64,000 nt of DNA from contig NZ_SMAJ01000018.1 of NCBI RefSeq assembly GCF_004346225.1, positions 22,812-86,811 on the forward strand, in the 5' to 3' direction. This stretch comes from Paralcaligenes ureilyticus (GTDB taxonomy: Bacteria; Pseudomonadota; Gammaproteobacteria; Burkholderiales; Burkholderiaceae_B). The stretch's first letter is position 1; every line of letters begins with the position of its first letter. Both the position numbers and the translations under genes were made by a program. The notes below the pieces were generated by a model that made no database searches, was not told where the DNA came from, and saw nothing but the letters and a program-made list of their open reading frames with translations. Below, piece after piece: positions 1 to 8,800 of the stretch.

Positions 1-1
1 T

Positions 2-1837
2 CTGCTTAACAACAAAATCACCACTGTGCGCGACGACCGCAAGCAACTGGTGCAATTGGGCAATACGATACAGTCGGTTCTTGCGATGTATGCGGATCAG
101 GCCGCGCACCATAAAATCAGCACCGGGGAAGCCCAAGATCTCGCCAAACAATGGATAAATAATCTGTCCATAGGCAACGAGCGCTTCAGTTTCATCTTCA
201 GTCACGATCTGATCACCATCGCCAGCGGCGAGAAATCGCTTCTGGGTGTAAGTCTGGCCAAGGTAAAAGACTTCAAAGGCCATGACATGGCCGCCTCGGC
301 CTATCAGGAAGCCCGCGTCAGCGGCCACAGTTTCGCCATTTATCACCTGCCTTCAACGGGCCAGCAGAAACAGGGCGAACTGCGTTATGCCTATTTTGCC
401 TATTTTCAGCCTTGGGACTGGATCTTGGCGGTTAGCGGAGACGCGCGCGAGGTTGTAAAACAATTCGACCTGCGGCGCAAAGAAATGGATCGCTCCATCG
501 GCGAAGCCATGAAATCGCTTCGGCTGGCCCAATCGGGGTTCGTGTTCATTGCCGCCGACGACGGCCGTTTGGTCTCACCGCCGCCGCCCAAGCAATCGGG
601 CCTGCTCGACCAGCAAGACGCCACCAGCCAAAAAAGCTTGCGCACATTGCTCGGCGCCATACCGCCCAATGGCCAGATATCGAACTTCCAGTTCAACAGC
701 AACGATTCCGACGGCCCCTGGGAAATCAGCGCGGCCTATTTCAAACCACTGGGGTGGACCATCGTCGCCGCCGTCCCGAACAAGGATCTGACCCGCGCGG
801 CGATCCAGTTGCGCAACCGGCTGGCCTGGGTATTCCTGCTGGCATTGCTGCTGTCGCTGGCCATTGCATGGATATTGTCTACACGCATCGCCAGGCCTTT
901 GCGAGACTTGACCGATTTCGTCCGTAAACTACCCGAACAGGACCTGAGCATCGCCAGCCCCACACCGCCGCATATTGCCCAACTGCCGCAAAAACAACCC
1001 GATGAAGTAGGCCGCCTGGCCGCCACGTTCATGTTCATGGATCAGCAATTGCGCGAAAAAATCGCCAGCCTGCTTCAAGAGACGTCCAGCCGCGAGCGCT
1101 TCGAAAGCGAACTGAATATTGCGCGCAGCATCCAGAGGGGTTTGCTGCCCACCCCACTCGCCGCCGGCACGCTCGCGAAAGTGGACCTGAACGCCACCAT
1201 GATTCCCGCCAAGGAAGTGGGCGGCGATCTATACGATTACTTCCTGCTGCCCGACGGGCGGCTGTGCCTGGCCATTGGCGACGTTTCCGACAAAGGCATA
1301 CCGGCCGCCCTGTTCATGGCGGTCACCCGCACGCTGATACGGGCGTCGGCCGAGGACGAAGCAGACCCGGCCCGGCTGATGGAACGCGTCAACAATCGAC
1401 TGTCCGAGAACAACCCCAACCTGATGTTCGTTACCCTGGTCATCGCTGTGCTGGATATGAAAACGGGCGAGTTGACCTGGTCCAACGGCGGGCACCTGCC
1501 GCCGTGCATACTCAGTGTCAATGGCAAACTTCGCCTGCTTGAAGATCGCAGCGGCCCAGCTTGCGGCGTCCAGGAAGATTTGCCCTACAAACAATTCAGC
1601 ACCCGACTCGAGCCCGGGGAAATCCTGATAGGCTATACCGATGGGGTAACCGAAGCACTGAATCCGAACGGCAATCTTTACGGAGAGCCCCGGCTCTTTG
1701 CCCTGATCGCCGAGCAAAAGCCCGACAATGCGCAAAGCCTGATGGCGGCGCTGCTGCACGATGTGCATGAATTTGCCCAAGGCACGGAGCAATCGGATGA
1801 CATTACCTTGATCGTCGCAAAAAGGGCCATGCCATGA
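2..1837 (+). CDS. PP2C/SpoIIE-family protein serine/threonine phosphatase with Cache and HAMP domains (5' end outside window)
   Basis: The reading frame is open from base 2, so the true start lies upstream; the GTG at 26 is internal. The visible N-terminal part resembles a periplasmic single-Cache sensor (about residues 1-250). One membrane segment follows (around LAWVFLLALLLSLAIAWIL), then a HAMP linker starting STRIARPLRDLTDF. The C-terminal ~240 residues are a SpoIIE/RsbU-type phosphatase: EVGGDLYDYF and IGDVSDKGIPAALFM carry the metal-binding aspartates, and GYTDGVTEA and EQSDDITLI the later ones. By family, such proteins sense a ligand outside the inner membrane and dephosphorylate an anti-sigma-factor antagonist. 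The stop overlaps the next gene by ATGA, suggesting co-translation with a periplasmic binding protein that could supply the ligand signal. The family is clear; the signal and partner are unknown. Confidence 0.9.
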   Translation: MLNNKITTVRDDRKQLVQLGNTIQSVLAMYADQAAHHKISTGEAQDLAKQWINNLSIGNERFSFIFSHDLITIASGEKSLLGVSLAKVKDFKGHDMAASAYQEARVSGHSFAIYHLPSTGQQKQGELRYAYFAYFQPWDWILAVSGDAREVVKQFDLRRKEMDRSIGEAMKSLRLAQSGFVFIAADDGRLVSPPPPKQSGLLDQQDATSQKSLRTLLGAIPPNGQISNFQFNSNDSDGPWEISAAYFKPLGWTIVAAVPNKDLTRAAIQLRNRLAWVFLLALLLSLAIAWILSTRIARPLRDLTDFVRKLPEQDLSIASPTPPHIAQLPQKQPDEVGRLAATFMFMDQQLREKIASLLQETSSRERFESELNIARSIQRGLLPTPLAAGTLAKVDLNATMIPAKEVGGDLYDYFLLPDGRLCLAIGDVSDKGIPAALFMAVTRTLIRASAEDEADPARLMERVNNRLSENNPNLMFVTLVIAVLDMKTGELTWSNGGHLPPCILSVNGKLRLLEDRSGPACGVQEDLPYKQFSTRLEPGEILIGYTDGVTEALNPNGNLYGEPRLFALIAEQKPDNAQSLMAALLHDVHEFAQGTEQSDDITLIVAKRAMP

Positions 1838-3012
1838 TTTCACGTTTTCTTTTTTGCATCGTCACGGCCATCAGCCTGCTCGCCGTCCCGTCTTCGCAAG
1901 CGCAAACGGCGGCATCGACGCCTGCGGGCCAGGCCAGCGTCTTTGCCACGACGCCCACGGCCAAACCCGACGGCAAGCGCTGGCGCATAGGCTACGTGGA
2001 AAGCGGCAACTACGATCAATATCCACTCACCCTGACACAAATAATCAAAGGCCTGCAGCACCTGGAGTGGCTGCATCTGAATACCGACATTCCAAAGGGG
2101 ATCAGCGGGCACGATCTGTGGACGTGGCTTGCGGCCAACGCACAAAGCAAATACCTGGAATTCGTCCAGGACGCATACTGGCAGCCCGGAGACTTCGATG
2201 CCGAAAAGCGGGCACCCATGCGCGAAGCCATCGTCAAGCGTATCCATGACAAGGGCGATATCGACCTGATGATCGCCATGGGCACGTGGGCGGGGCAGGA
2301 CATGCGCGCCATCGGCCCGCCGATTCCCACCATCGTGGCCTCAGCGAGCGATGCGGTTGGCGCCGGCATATCGGATAGCGCCAAGGACAGCGGCCGGGAA
2401 AACCTGCACACTCGCGTCGAACCCGAGCGCTTCCAGCGCCAGGTGCGGCTGTTCCACGAAATCGTTCCCTTCAAGAAGCTGGGCATCGTCTACGAAAACA
2501 GCGCTGCGGGCCGCACCTATGCCGCCGTGGATGCGGTGGAACAAGTCAGCCGGGAGCTCGGCTTTTCTGTCCAGCCCTGCTACGCCGCATCCAGCAGTAT
2601 TCCTACCGAACAGGCCGTTGCCAATGCTGTCGGCTGTTACAGCAAACTGGCCGACGAGCGCGTCGACGCGGTATACGTCACCACGCACCGCGGCGTCACC
2701 CCCGATTCAATAGTGGCCATCTCAAAAATACTGGAACAGGCCAAGATACCCAGTTTTTCGATGAACGGCTCCAAAGAAGTCAAGCAGGGAATCCTGCTTA
2801 GCCTGGCGCAAGCCGATCTATCTTACGTAGGGCTTTTTCAGGCCGAGGCCATCGCCCGTATCTTCCACGGAGCCAAACCGCGCCAGCTTAGCCAGATATG
2901 GATAGATCCGCCAAAGATCGCGCTGAACCTGGCTACCGCCCGGGTTATAGGATTCAACCCGCCGGTCGATATCCTCCTGGCGGCCGACGAGGTGTATCAG
3001 ACGGATCCCTGA
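1834..3012 (+). CDS. ABC transporter substrate-binding protein, ABC_sub_bind family (periplasmic)
   Basis: 392 residues with an N-terminal signal peptide (MISRFLFCIVTAISLLAV, predicted cleavage near SQA-QT). The rest has the two-lobed periplasmic binding fold of the ABC_sub_bind family: DLMIAMGTWAGQDM and PTIVASASDAVGAG in lobe 1, and a KLGIVYENSAAGRTYAAVD turn typical of the second lobe. No permease or ATPase gene follows. The start overlaps the stop of the upstream phosphatase gene by 4 nt, so the two are likely one operon and the protein may serve as a soluble ligand sensor for the phosphatase. That functional link is inference. Ligand unknown. Confidence 0.85.
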   Translation: MISRFLFCIVTAISLLAVPSSQAQTAASTPAGQASVFATTPTAKPDGKRWRIGYVESGNYDQYPLTLTQIIKGLQHLEWLHLNTDIPKGISGHDLWTWLAANAQSKYLEFVQDAYWQPGDFDAEKRAPMREAIVKRIHDKGDIDLMIAMGTWAGQDMRAIGPPIPTIVASASDAVGAGISDSAKDSGRENLHTRVEPERFQRQVRLFHEIVPFKKLGIVYENSAAGRTYAAVDAVEQVSRELGFSVQPCYAASSSIPTEQAVANAVGCYSKLADERVDAVYVTTHRGVTPDSIVAISKILEQAKIPSFSMNGSKEVKQGILLSLAQADLSYVGLFQAEAIARIFHGAKPRQLSQIWIDPPKIALNLATARVIGFNPPVDILLAADEVYQTDP

Positions 3013-3020
3013 TCATCCGT

Positions 3021-3060
3021 GCCGGCCACGCGTCGTCCAGCCGGCCAGCGCCTATTTTTT
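3021..3060 (+). terminator. weak candidate intrinsic terminator
   Basis: Two GCCGGC hexamers (3021-3026 and 3040-3045) can pair as a short stem, and six T follow at 3055-3060. The stem is only 6 bp and the T-run starts 9 nt after it, partly inside the 3' end of the convergent ligase gene, so this is a weak call. Its position, right after the plus-strand operon, is the main support. Confidence 0.25.
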
Positions 3061-4572
3061 CGGCAAAGCGCCAAACCGGTCGGGATGCAAGGCGGCGTGC
3101 CGCGGCAACAAAGCGGCCAGGCGGCTACCTTGCGTGCCGCCTGCGCTCTCCCACGTATCCAGAAGACGGTCTGCGGCCGTGCGACCCGACTCCCCTATGA
3201 ATTCCGCGTAGGCCAGCCAATGCCGGTCGCACTGTGGCAAGCCGGCGCGCGCCACCGCCAGCACGTCGGCGCAGAGCGCCTTGATTTGGGCATCGCCCAG
3301 TCCCGCTCGCAGGGCGGGCTGTCGCAACGCGCCAAGGCGCTTCCAGCCCCATTCCTCGACCAGCAAGCGGGCATCGGCAAGATTGGCCAGCAGGCCCGCC
3401 TGCAATGCCGACGGCGCAAGCAGCACGCTTTGCGCCACCTTTGCGCCGGCCTCGCTCAACAGGCAGGCATCGGCAAATCCCGCGCCCGGCGCGCGGGCCT
3501 CGATATAAACCTGGGCGTCGCACGCCGTAAACAAAGTCTCGAGCCCGCCCTCGCGCCGCCATGCCGCCATTAGATCGGGTAGCGGCGGCAAAGCGCCGAA
3601 TCGATATCGCAAGCGCGCGTCCAGAAACTGCCCTATTTGGGAATACTCGAAATGGTGCGTATCGGGCGCAAGCCGGACTGCACAATCGTTATCGGCTCGA
3701 TGGCCCGGCCATTGCGACGATTGCAGAAAACTCAACAGGCAGGGATCGCCGTCCAGAAGAGCCGTCGGGACAGCCTTGTAATCGTAGGACGGTGCGAGCG
3801 GCAGGCCACGCGTCACCGTGCCCGGCCCGAACATCCACAGGAAAAAATCGCCCATGTCGCGAAAAGGACGCTCCGGATAGCTGCACAATTGCAGATCGCC
3901 GGGAAACTTGGCGGGGCCGAAGACGCGCTGCCAGAGCGTCATGCGATTTTCCTTGAAACCCGTCACCCGACCAGACTCAAGTGGGCTATTGGCAAACAGG
4001 GCGATACTGGCCGGCGCCAGGGCCACCGCCACATTCAGCGCGTCTATGGCATGATCGATAGGCACCGATGTGTTGGCGCCATTTTGCGCTTTGGCGTCAA
4101 TGCCTTCCCAGTGATGCCAACCCCGGTAGCCCCGCAGTTCCCGGTAGATGGGACGCGGAACACAGACCCGCTCATACCAATCGGCATCGCGTGGACAAGC
4201 CGGATGTTGCGATGCGTTCAGGACGCAGGCATGGTCGCTTTTCAAGGCGTCAAGCGTATCGGCCAGCTCCTGATGCGCGAGCACCGCCAGGCGTTGCAGC
4301 CCTCCCGATCCGCCGTCCACGGGTGCGAGGGATGTTTCCAGCAGATTGAAGCCGTTATCCAGACCGCACTCGGCGACCGGCGTGTGCAAGCCGACACAAC
4401 GGCCCGAAAGAGTGCTGGGCCGGCACGCTATCCCCTTTTTTTCCTTGATCGAGCGCAATGCGTCGAAATAGGCTTCCACAGGCAGGCTCGCACCGGTTTC
4501 GGCGTGCGCCACAACCATTTCCATTTCCAGTCCGATCCTGGGGCAATACGCTTCCTTAAGCCCATTATCCAA
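3052..4572 (-). CDS. GCS2-family carboxylate-amine ligase (glutamate-cysteine ligase-like), last gene of the lipopeptide operon
   Basis: 506 residues related to the GCS2 family (plant/alphaproteobacterial glutamate-cysteine ligases, EgtA, YbdK), which form a gamma-glutamyl or similar amide bond with ATP. Visible signatures: RIGLEMEMVV near the N-terminus (acidic metal/ATP-binding residues), FNLLETSLAP, NASQHP, and WEGIDAKAQNGANTSVPID followed by SPLESGRVTGFKENRM. The start is TTG at 4572: the frame is closed by an in-frame TGA just upstream, and GGAG lies 5 nt before the TTG, within the 12-nt gap after the glycosyltransferase gene. Being last in an operon with a lipopeptide synthetase, the enzyme may add an amino acid or amine to the product or make a building block; this is inference. 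A housekeeping role in glutathione synthesis is possible but less likely in this position. Confidence 0.75.
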   Translation of the reverse strand: MDNGLKEAYCPRIGLEMEMVVAHAETGASLPVEAYFDALRSIKEKKGIACRPSTLSGRCVGLHTPVAECGLDNGFNLLETSLAPVDGGSGGLQRLAVLAHQELADTLDALKSDHACVLNASQHPACPRDADWYERVCVPRPIYRELRGYRGWHHWEGIDAKAQNGANTSVPIDHAIDALNVAVALAPASIALFANSPLESGRVTGFKENRMTLWQRVFGPAKFPGDLQLCSYPERPFRDMGDFFLWMFGPGTVTRGLPLAPSYDYKAVPTALLDGDPCLLSFLQSSQWPGHRADNDCAVRLAPDTHHFEYSQIGQFLDARLRYRFGALPPLPDLMAAWRREGGLETLFTACDAQVYIEARAPGAGFADACLLSEAGAKVAQSVLLAPSALQAGLLANLADARLLVEEWGWKRLGALRQPALRAGLGDAQIKALCADVLAVARAGLPQCDRHWLAYAEFIGESGRTAADRLLDTWESAGGTQGSRLAALLPRHAALHPDRFGALPKK

Positions 4573-4584
4573 TTTGTCTCCGAA

Positions 4585-5871
4585 TCAATTACGTAACGGC
4601 GTGCACCAGGAAAAGCCTTCATGACAATCAACCATGGTCTTGAACACTTTGGCTAAACCCGGATAATCCCGGCCCCAGACGCGCACGCCCAGCGCTTCCA
4701 GCAGCGCCATGGGGTAAAACACGAACGCCGCGCGCCAGTCGGCATTTTCCCGGCACATCCGTAACGCCTCGTCCAAAGAGGCCGAACGGACCGTGCCGCC
4801 CCCCGAAGCCCCGGGCGTCGACATGGCCCGCTCGTCGAAAAGGCCCAAAGGCATGTCTTCCCAGGGTCGGGCGAGCAGAAAGTCGGCCGCGCCCGATAGC
4901 CTGAGAATCCCGCCCAGCATTCGATGAATCTGTGCCACCACTCCCGACCAGTCGCCCTGCCCTGTCTGGCGAACCAGACGCATGCCGGAATACAGCGGCG
5001 TAGTGGGGCTATCGAGCCCCCAGCGCCAACTGCATGGACGGCTCAGCAAGGTCCAGACAGGCACGCCAAGGGCGCCGGCCAGGTGAGCCGGCGCGCTATC
5101 GGTGGTGATCAGCAGATCCAGTCCGACGATCGCGTCGGCCAGGTCGGCCACATCGGTAAACGTGCAGCCAAGCAGTTCTACGGCGGCGGCCCAAGGCTGA
5201 CAAGACAGCCGACGTTCGTCATCGCCCCATTGCACACTGACCCAGTCTATCCCGGGATAATCGCGCAATACGGGTTCGAGCAGAGCCGGAGGCAGCGATT
5301 TGATGTTGGCGGCAACACCTGTGTTGCTGGTTATCCAGTTCAGACCCACCCGCAACCGGCCATTGGCGGGCGCAGGTTTGCGGCCGTGTGCGGTCAGATA
5401 GGCGTCGCCCCCCTTCGAGTCGTGGGTCAAGGATCCCAAACGCATGATCGACACATGAACGTCATCGGGATCGTCACGGCTTTCACCAAATGCAATCGTT
5501 TCGATTTCGGTCGATTGCCGACGCAGCAAACGCTGCAACTCGGGGCGGCATTGGACACGCACCCGACGGAACTGCTTTGCAACAGACGACACATACCGCC
5601 ATTGCTGAACGATGTCGCCGACCCCCTGATCGGCAAGAATCAACAGATTGCGCTCGCTAAAAGCAGGCGTTGTTTCTTGAAAAGCCGACGGTTGGGCGTC
5701 GCGGCGGCTCAGGCCATGAGGAGCGTTGGCATCCCAAAGCATGGACTCGATCTGCCCGGTCGACGGGCGCGTCACATCCACATCCAGAGACCACGGCTGG
5801 CCCAGCGACGAAGGCCCGACACTGATCCGAAGATCATCCACAACCCAGCGAAATTGCGTTGTCGAGTCCAT
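4585..5871 (-). CDS. GT9-like glycosyltransferase in the lipopeptide operon
   Basis: 428 residues. The central part (about 95-320) resembles the heptosyltransferase-like (GT9/GT-B) module found at the C-terminus of many TPR-glycosyltransferases: LLILADQGVGDIVQQWRY, LRVGLNWITSNTG, a DLADAIVGLDLLITTDSA stretch, then PAHLAGALGVPVWTLL and WRWGLDSPTTPLYSGMRLVR. No TPR repeats are present. The last ~100 residues match no domain I can name. The start ATG lies 4 nt after the megasynthase stop, so translation is probably coupled. In this position it is a candidate for glycosylating the lipopeptide; nucleotide sugar and acceptor cannot be read from sequence. A role in surface polysaccharide synthesis cannot be excluded. 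Confidence 0.7.
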   Translation of the reverse strand: MDSTTQFRWVVDDLRISVGPSSLGQPWSLDVDVTRPSTGQIESMLWDANAPHGLSRRDAQPSAFQETTPAFSERNLLILADQGVGDIVQQWRYVSSVAKQFRRVRVQCRPELQRLLRRQSTEIETIAFGESRDDPDDVHVSIMRLGSLTHDSKGGDAYLTAHGRKPAPANGRLRVGLNWITSNTGVAANIKSLPPALLEPVLRDYPGIDWVSVQWGDDERRLSCQPWAAAVELLGCTFTDVADLADAIVGLDLLITTDSAPAHLAGALGVPVWTLLSRPCSWRWGLDSPTTPLYSGMRLVRQTGQGDWSGVVAQIHRMLGGILRLSGAADFLLARPWEDMPLGLFDERAMSTPGASGGGTVRSASLDEALRMCRENADWRAAFVFYPMALLEALGVRVWGRDYPGLAKVFKTMVDCHEGFSWCTPLRN

Positions 5872-5875
5872 GACG

Positions 5876-8800
5876 CTATGAACCCGTGGAGCTCGGAGGT
5901 TCGTCGATTTCCCCCATCAGTTGATCAAGCTCGTCCTGGGAAAAATCGATGCCGGTGAAATCCGAAGGTGTATAGACCGCCGTCGAAGACGCCTCGCATG
6001 TCTGAATGAATCGGTCGATCTGGTTTTCGATCTCCACCAGCAACGCGTCGATGGTCGACGCCGCATGCCGTGCGGCAAAGCGGCAAGACAGCGACAGGCC
6101 GCCATTTTGCTGCCAGCTGTCGAAGGAAAGAAGGTGTCGTCGATCCGCGTCGGCCGCCCGCTCCCGCCCCGCCCCGAGGCGGACCAGAGACACAGTGCGG
6201 CCGCCGAACTGACCAATGTCCCCAACATAGTTGAACGACACGGCGGGTTCCGCACGCAGTGAAACATCCCCGCCATATCGCAACAAGCCATACGTCATGC
6301 CATCGTCGGGAATGGACCGGATCGCCTCCTTTGCCGCCACCATCCAACCTGCGGTGTCGCGGGTATTATCCACGACAGGCAAAACCACAGGATAGCGAGT
6401 CGTGAACCAGCCAACGGTTCTGGACAAATCGATAGATGCGTCAAAAGGCTGACGCCCGTGCCCCTCGAGATCGACGGCAAGCGGCGACCCAGCCCAACCG
6501 GCCACCCCGCGGCCCACGGCGGCCAGAACCGCCTCGTGCGGACGCAGGCCGAACACAGCGGCTATTCCGGTCAGGAAACGATCAGCCCGTTCCCGATCGA
6601 GAACAAGCCGGCGTTCCTGCACGTCGCCTTCGCGATTGGGCATGTCCGGATGATCGACCGGTAGCGTGGCGGCCGCGTCAACATGCCGCGCCGCCTCGGC
6701 CCAGTACGGCAGTCTGTCGACCACAGCCTCGGCGTGCTTTGACAGGGCGCGCGCCCACCACGACCACGAAGTCGACGCGGGCCCAACGGTGCAGGCATCG
6801 CCGCCAAGACCCGTTTCAAGGTCATCGGCCAGGATCGACCAGGACACCATATCCGACACGGCGTGATGCACCACGACAACGACATGCGTGCCAGCCTGGC
6901 CGTCAAGCGGAATCGCCCCTGCGGCAAGAACACGCCCGGCGGCCAGATCCAGGGTATCCATCAACTGATCGGCCATCCGGTCTTCGGCCTGGCGCAACGC
7001 GTCACCCTCCAGGCCGTCGTGGTCGGCAACGAAAATGGCGGGGGCAACCGGAGCGCCGACGCGTTGGCAAGGACGATCGGCGCTCGCGTCCAGAAATATC
7101 CGCAAGGCGTCGTGACGGCCAATAATGGTTTGCACTGTTTCCCGCAGACGTTCAACCGTAATGGCGAACGGTGCGGCGAACACGGCGCTCAGACACCAAC
7201 GATTGCGATCGGGCATCGGGGTTTCCAGAAACCACCGCTGTATCGGTGTCAACGGCACTGGATCGGTCAGCGCGACGACACCGGCCATGCGGGCCGCGAC
7301 CGGCACCGCAAGCCGCGCCAGTCCGCGCGGAGTGGGCGCTTCGAACACCTGAGTCGGCGTCAACCCCAAGCCGGCGGCGCGCGCCCGGCCGACGATCTGG
7401 ATCGCCATGATCGAATCGCCCCCCAGTGCGAAGAAATCGTCATCGGGGCCTACATCCGCGCGTTGCAGCACACCGCACCACAGATCGCGCATGACCTTCA
7501 GACGCCCATCGGCCGTCTGCGGTGCAGAGGTCGCCGGGGCGGCCGGAACGGCCGGCTCTGCAGCGGCAGCCGCGAGCAGCGCCTGGCGGTCGATCTTGCC
7601 ATTGGTGGTCAGCGGCAAGGCCGCGCAGACGACGATTCGTCCCGGCACCATCGCCGCTGGAACCCGTTGCGCCAGCCACGACGCAATCACATCTACAGCG
7701 GCATTGCCGGCAACCGCCGCCAGCAAGGCCGGCTCGCGCCCTTCCTGGCGCTGGACCAGCACAACGGCATCGCGTACATCGGGACAAGAACGCAACAGTT
7801 CGGCCAACCCCGCCGGCTCGATGCGGTGGCCGCGAATCTTGACCATGTCGTCGCACCGGCCGGAAAAAGCCACGGCGCCATCGACCCGCCGGCGCCCCAT
7901 GTCGCCCGTGCGATAGAACCGCTCGCCAGCAGCACTGCGCCCAAAACGCTCACTGCCTGGCGCCTCGGGCCGGGTATAGCCGGCGGCAACCGCCGCGCCG
8001 GCAATGACGATCTCTCCTTCCTGGCCGTCCGGCACGGGTTGTCCGGCGGAATCCAGGATGGCGACCCGGTAGCCCGACAGCGGACGCCCCACGGGAACGG
8101 CCATCGCACCGTCATCGCGCAGCGACGCGAGCGCTTCGGTCATGCAGGCGCCCACAGTCGTTTCCGTGGGACCATAGTGATTGAAAACGCGGCAGGCGCC
8201 GCCCAGTTCCCGAATGCGATCGACCAGCCTCCAAGTCAGGATGTCGCCTCCGAGAATCAATGCCCGGCGGGGCAGCATCGCCACAGCGTCCGGCGCATCG
8301 AGCAACGCGCCAATATGGGCGGGCACAATCTTGAGCACATCGACCGGCGTTTCGGTCATCCATTTTTGCAGCGCGGCCGGATCCCTTGCGGTTTGCGCAT
8401 CTATCGCGTGCAGAACCCCTCCCGACCACAGCGCACCCAGAACCGACGTATAGCCAAGGTCGGCGGCAAACGAAGAAATAATGGCGAAGGAAACCGGCCC
8501 CGGGATAGCAAGCCGTTCGAGCAAGGCCGTTGCGTAGGCGGCGACCGCGCCGTAAGGCACGCGTACGCCTTTTGGCCGCCCAGTGGAACCGGAGGTATAC
8601 AGAATATAGGCAATATCGCCTGCCGCGACGGCAACGGGTGGCACGGCGCCGTCACCGACTTCGCCGCTGCGTGACCATTCAACCACTTTCGCCTGCGTCA
8701 ACGGCGGTGAAGAACCCGTTTCCAGGATCAGCACTTTGGCATCGCTATCTTCCATGACGTAGGCGTGATGACTATCGGGGTGCTCATGATCCAGGGGTAC

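Noticed and set aside
6863..8674. 603-codon open frame on the plus strand
   Set aside because: It lies opposite the A-PCP-E part of the megasynthase, has no recognisable domain, and its codons reflect the third-position G+C of the real gene.
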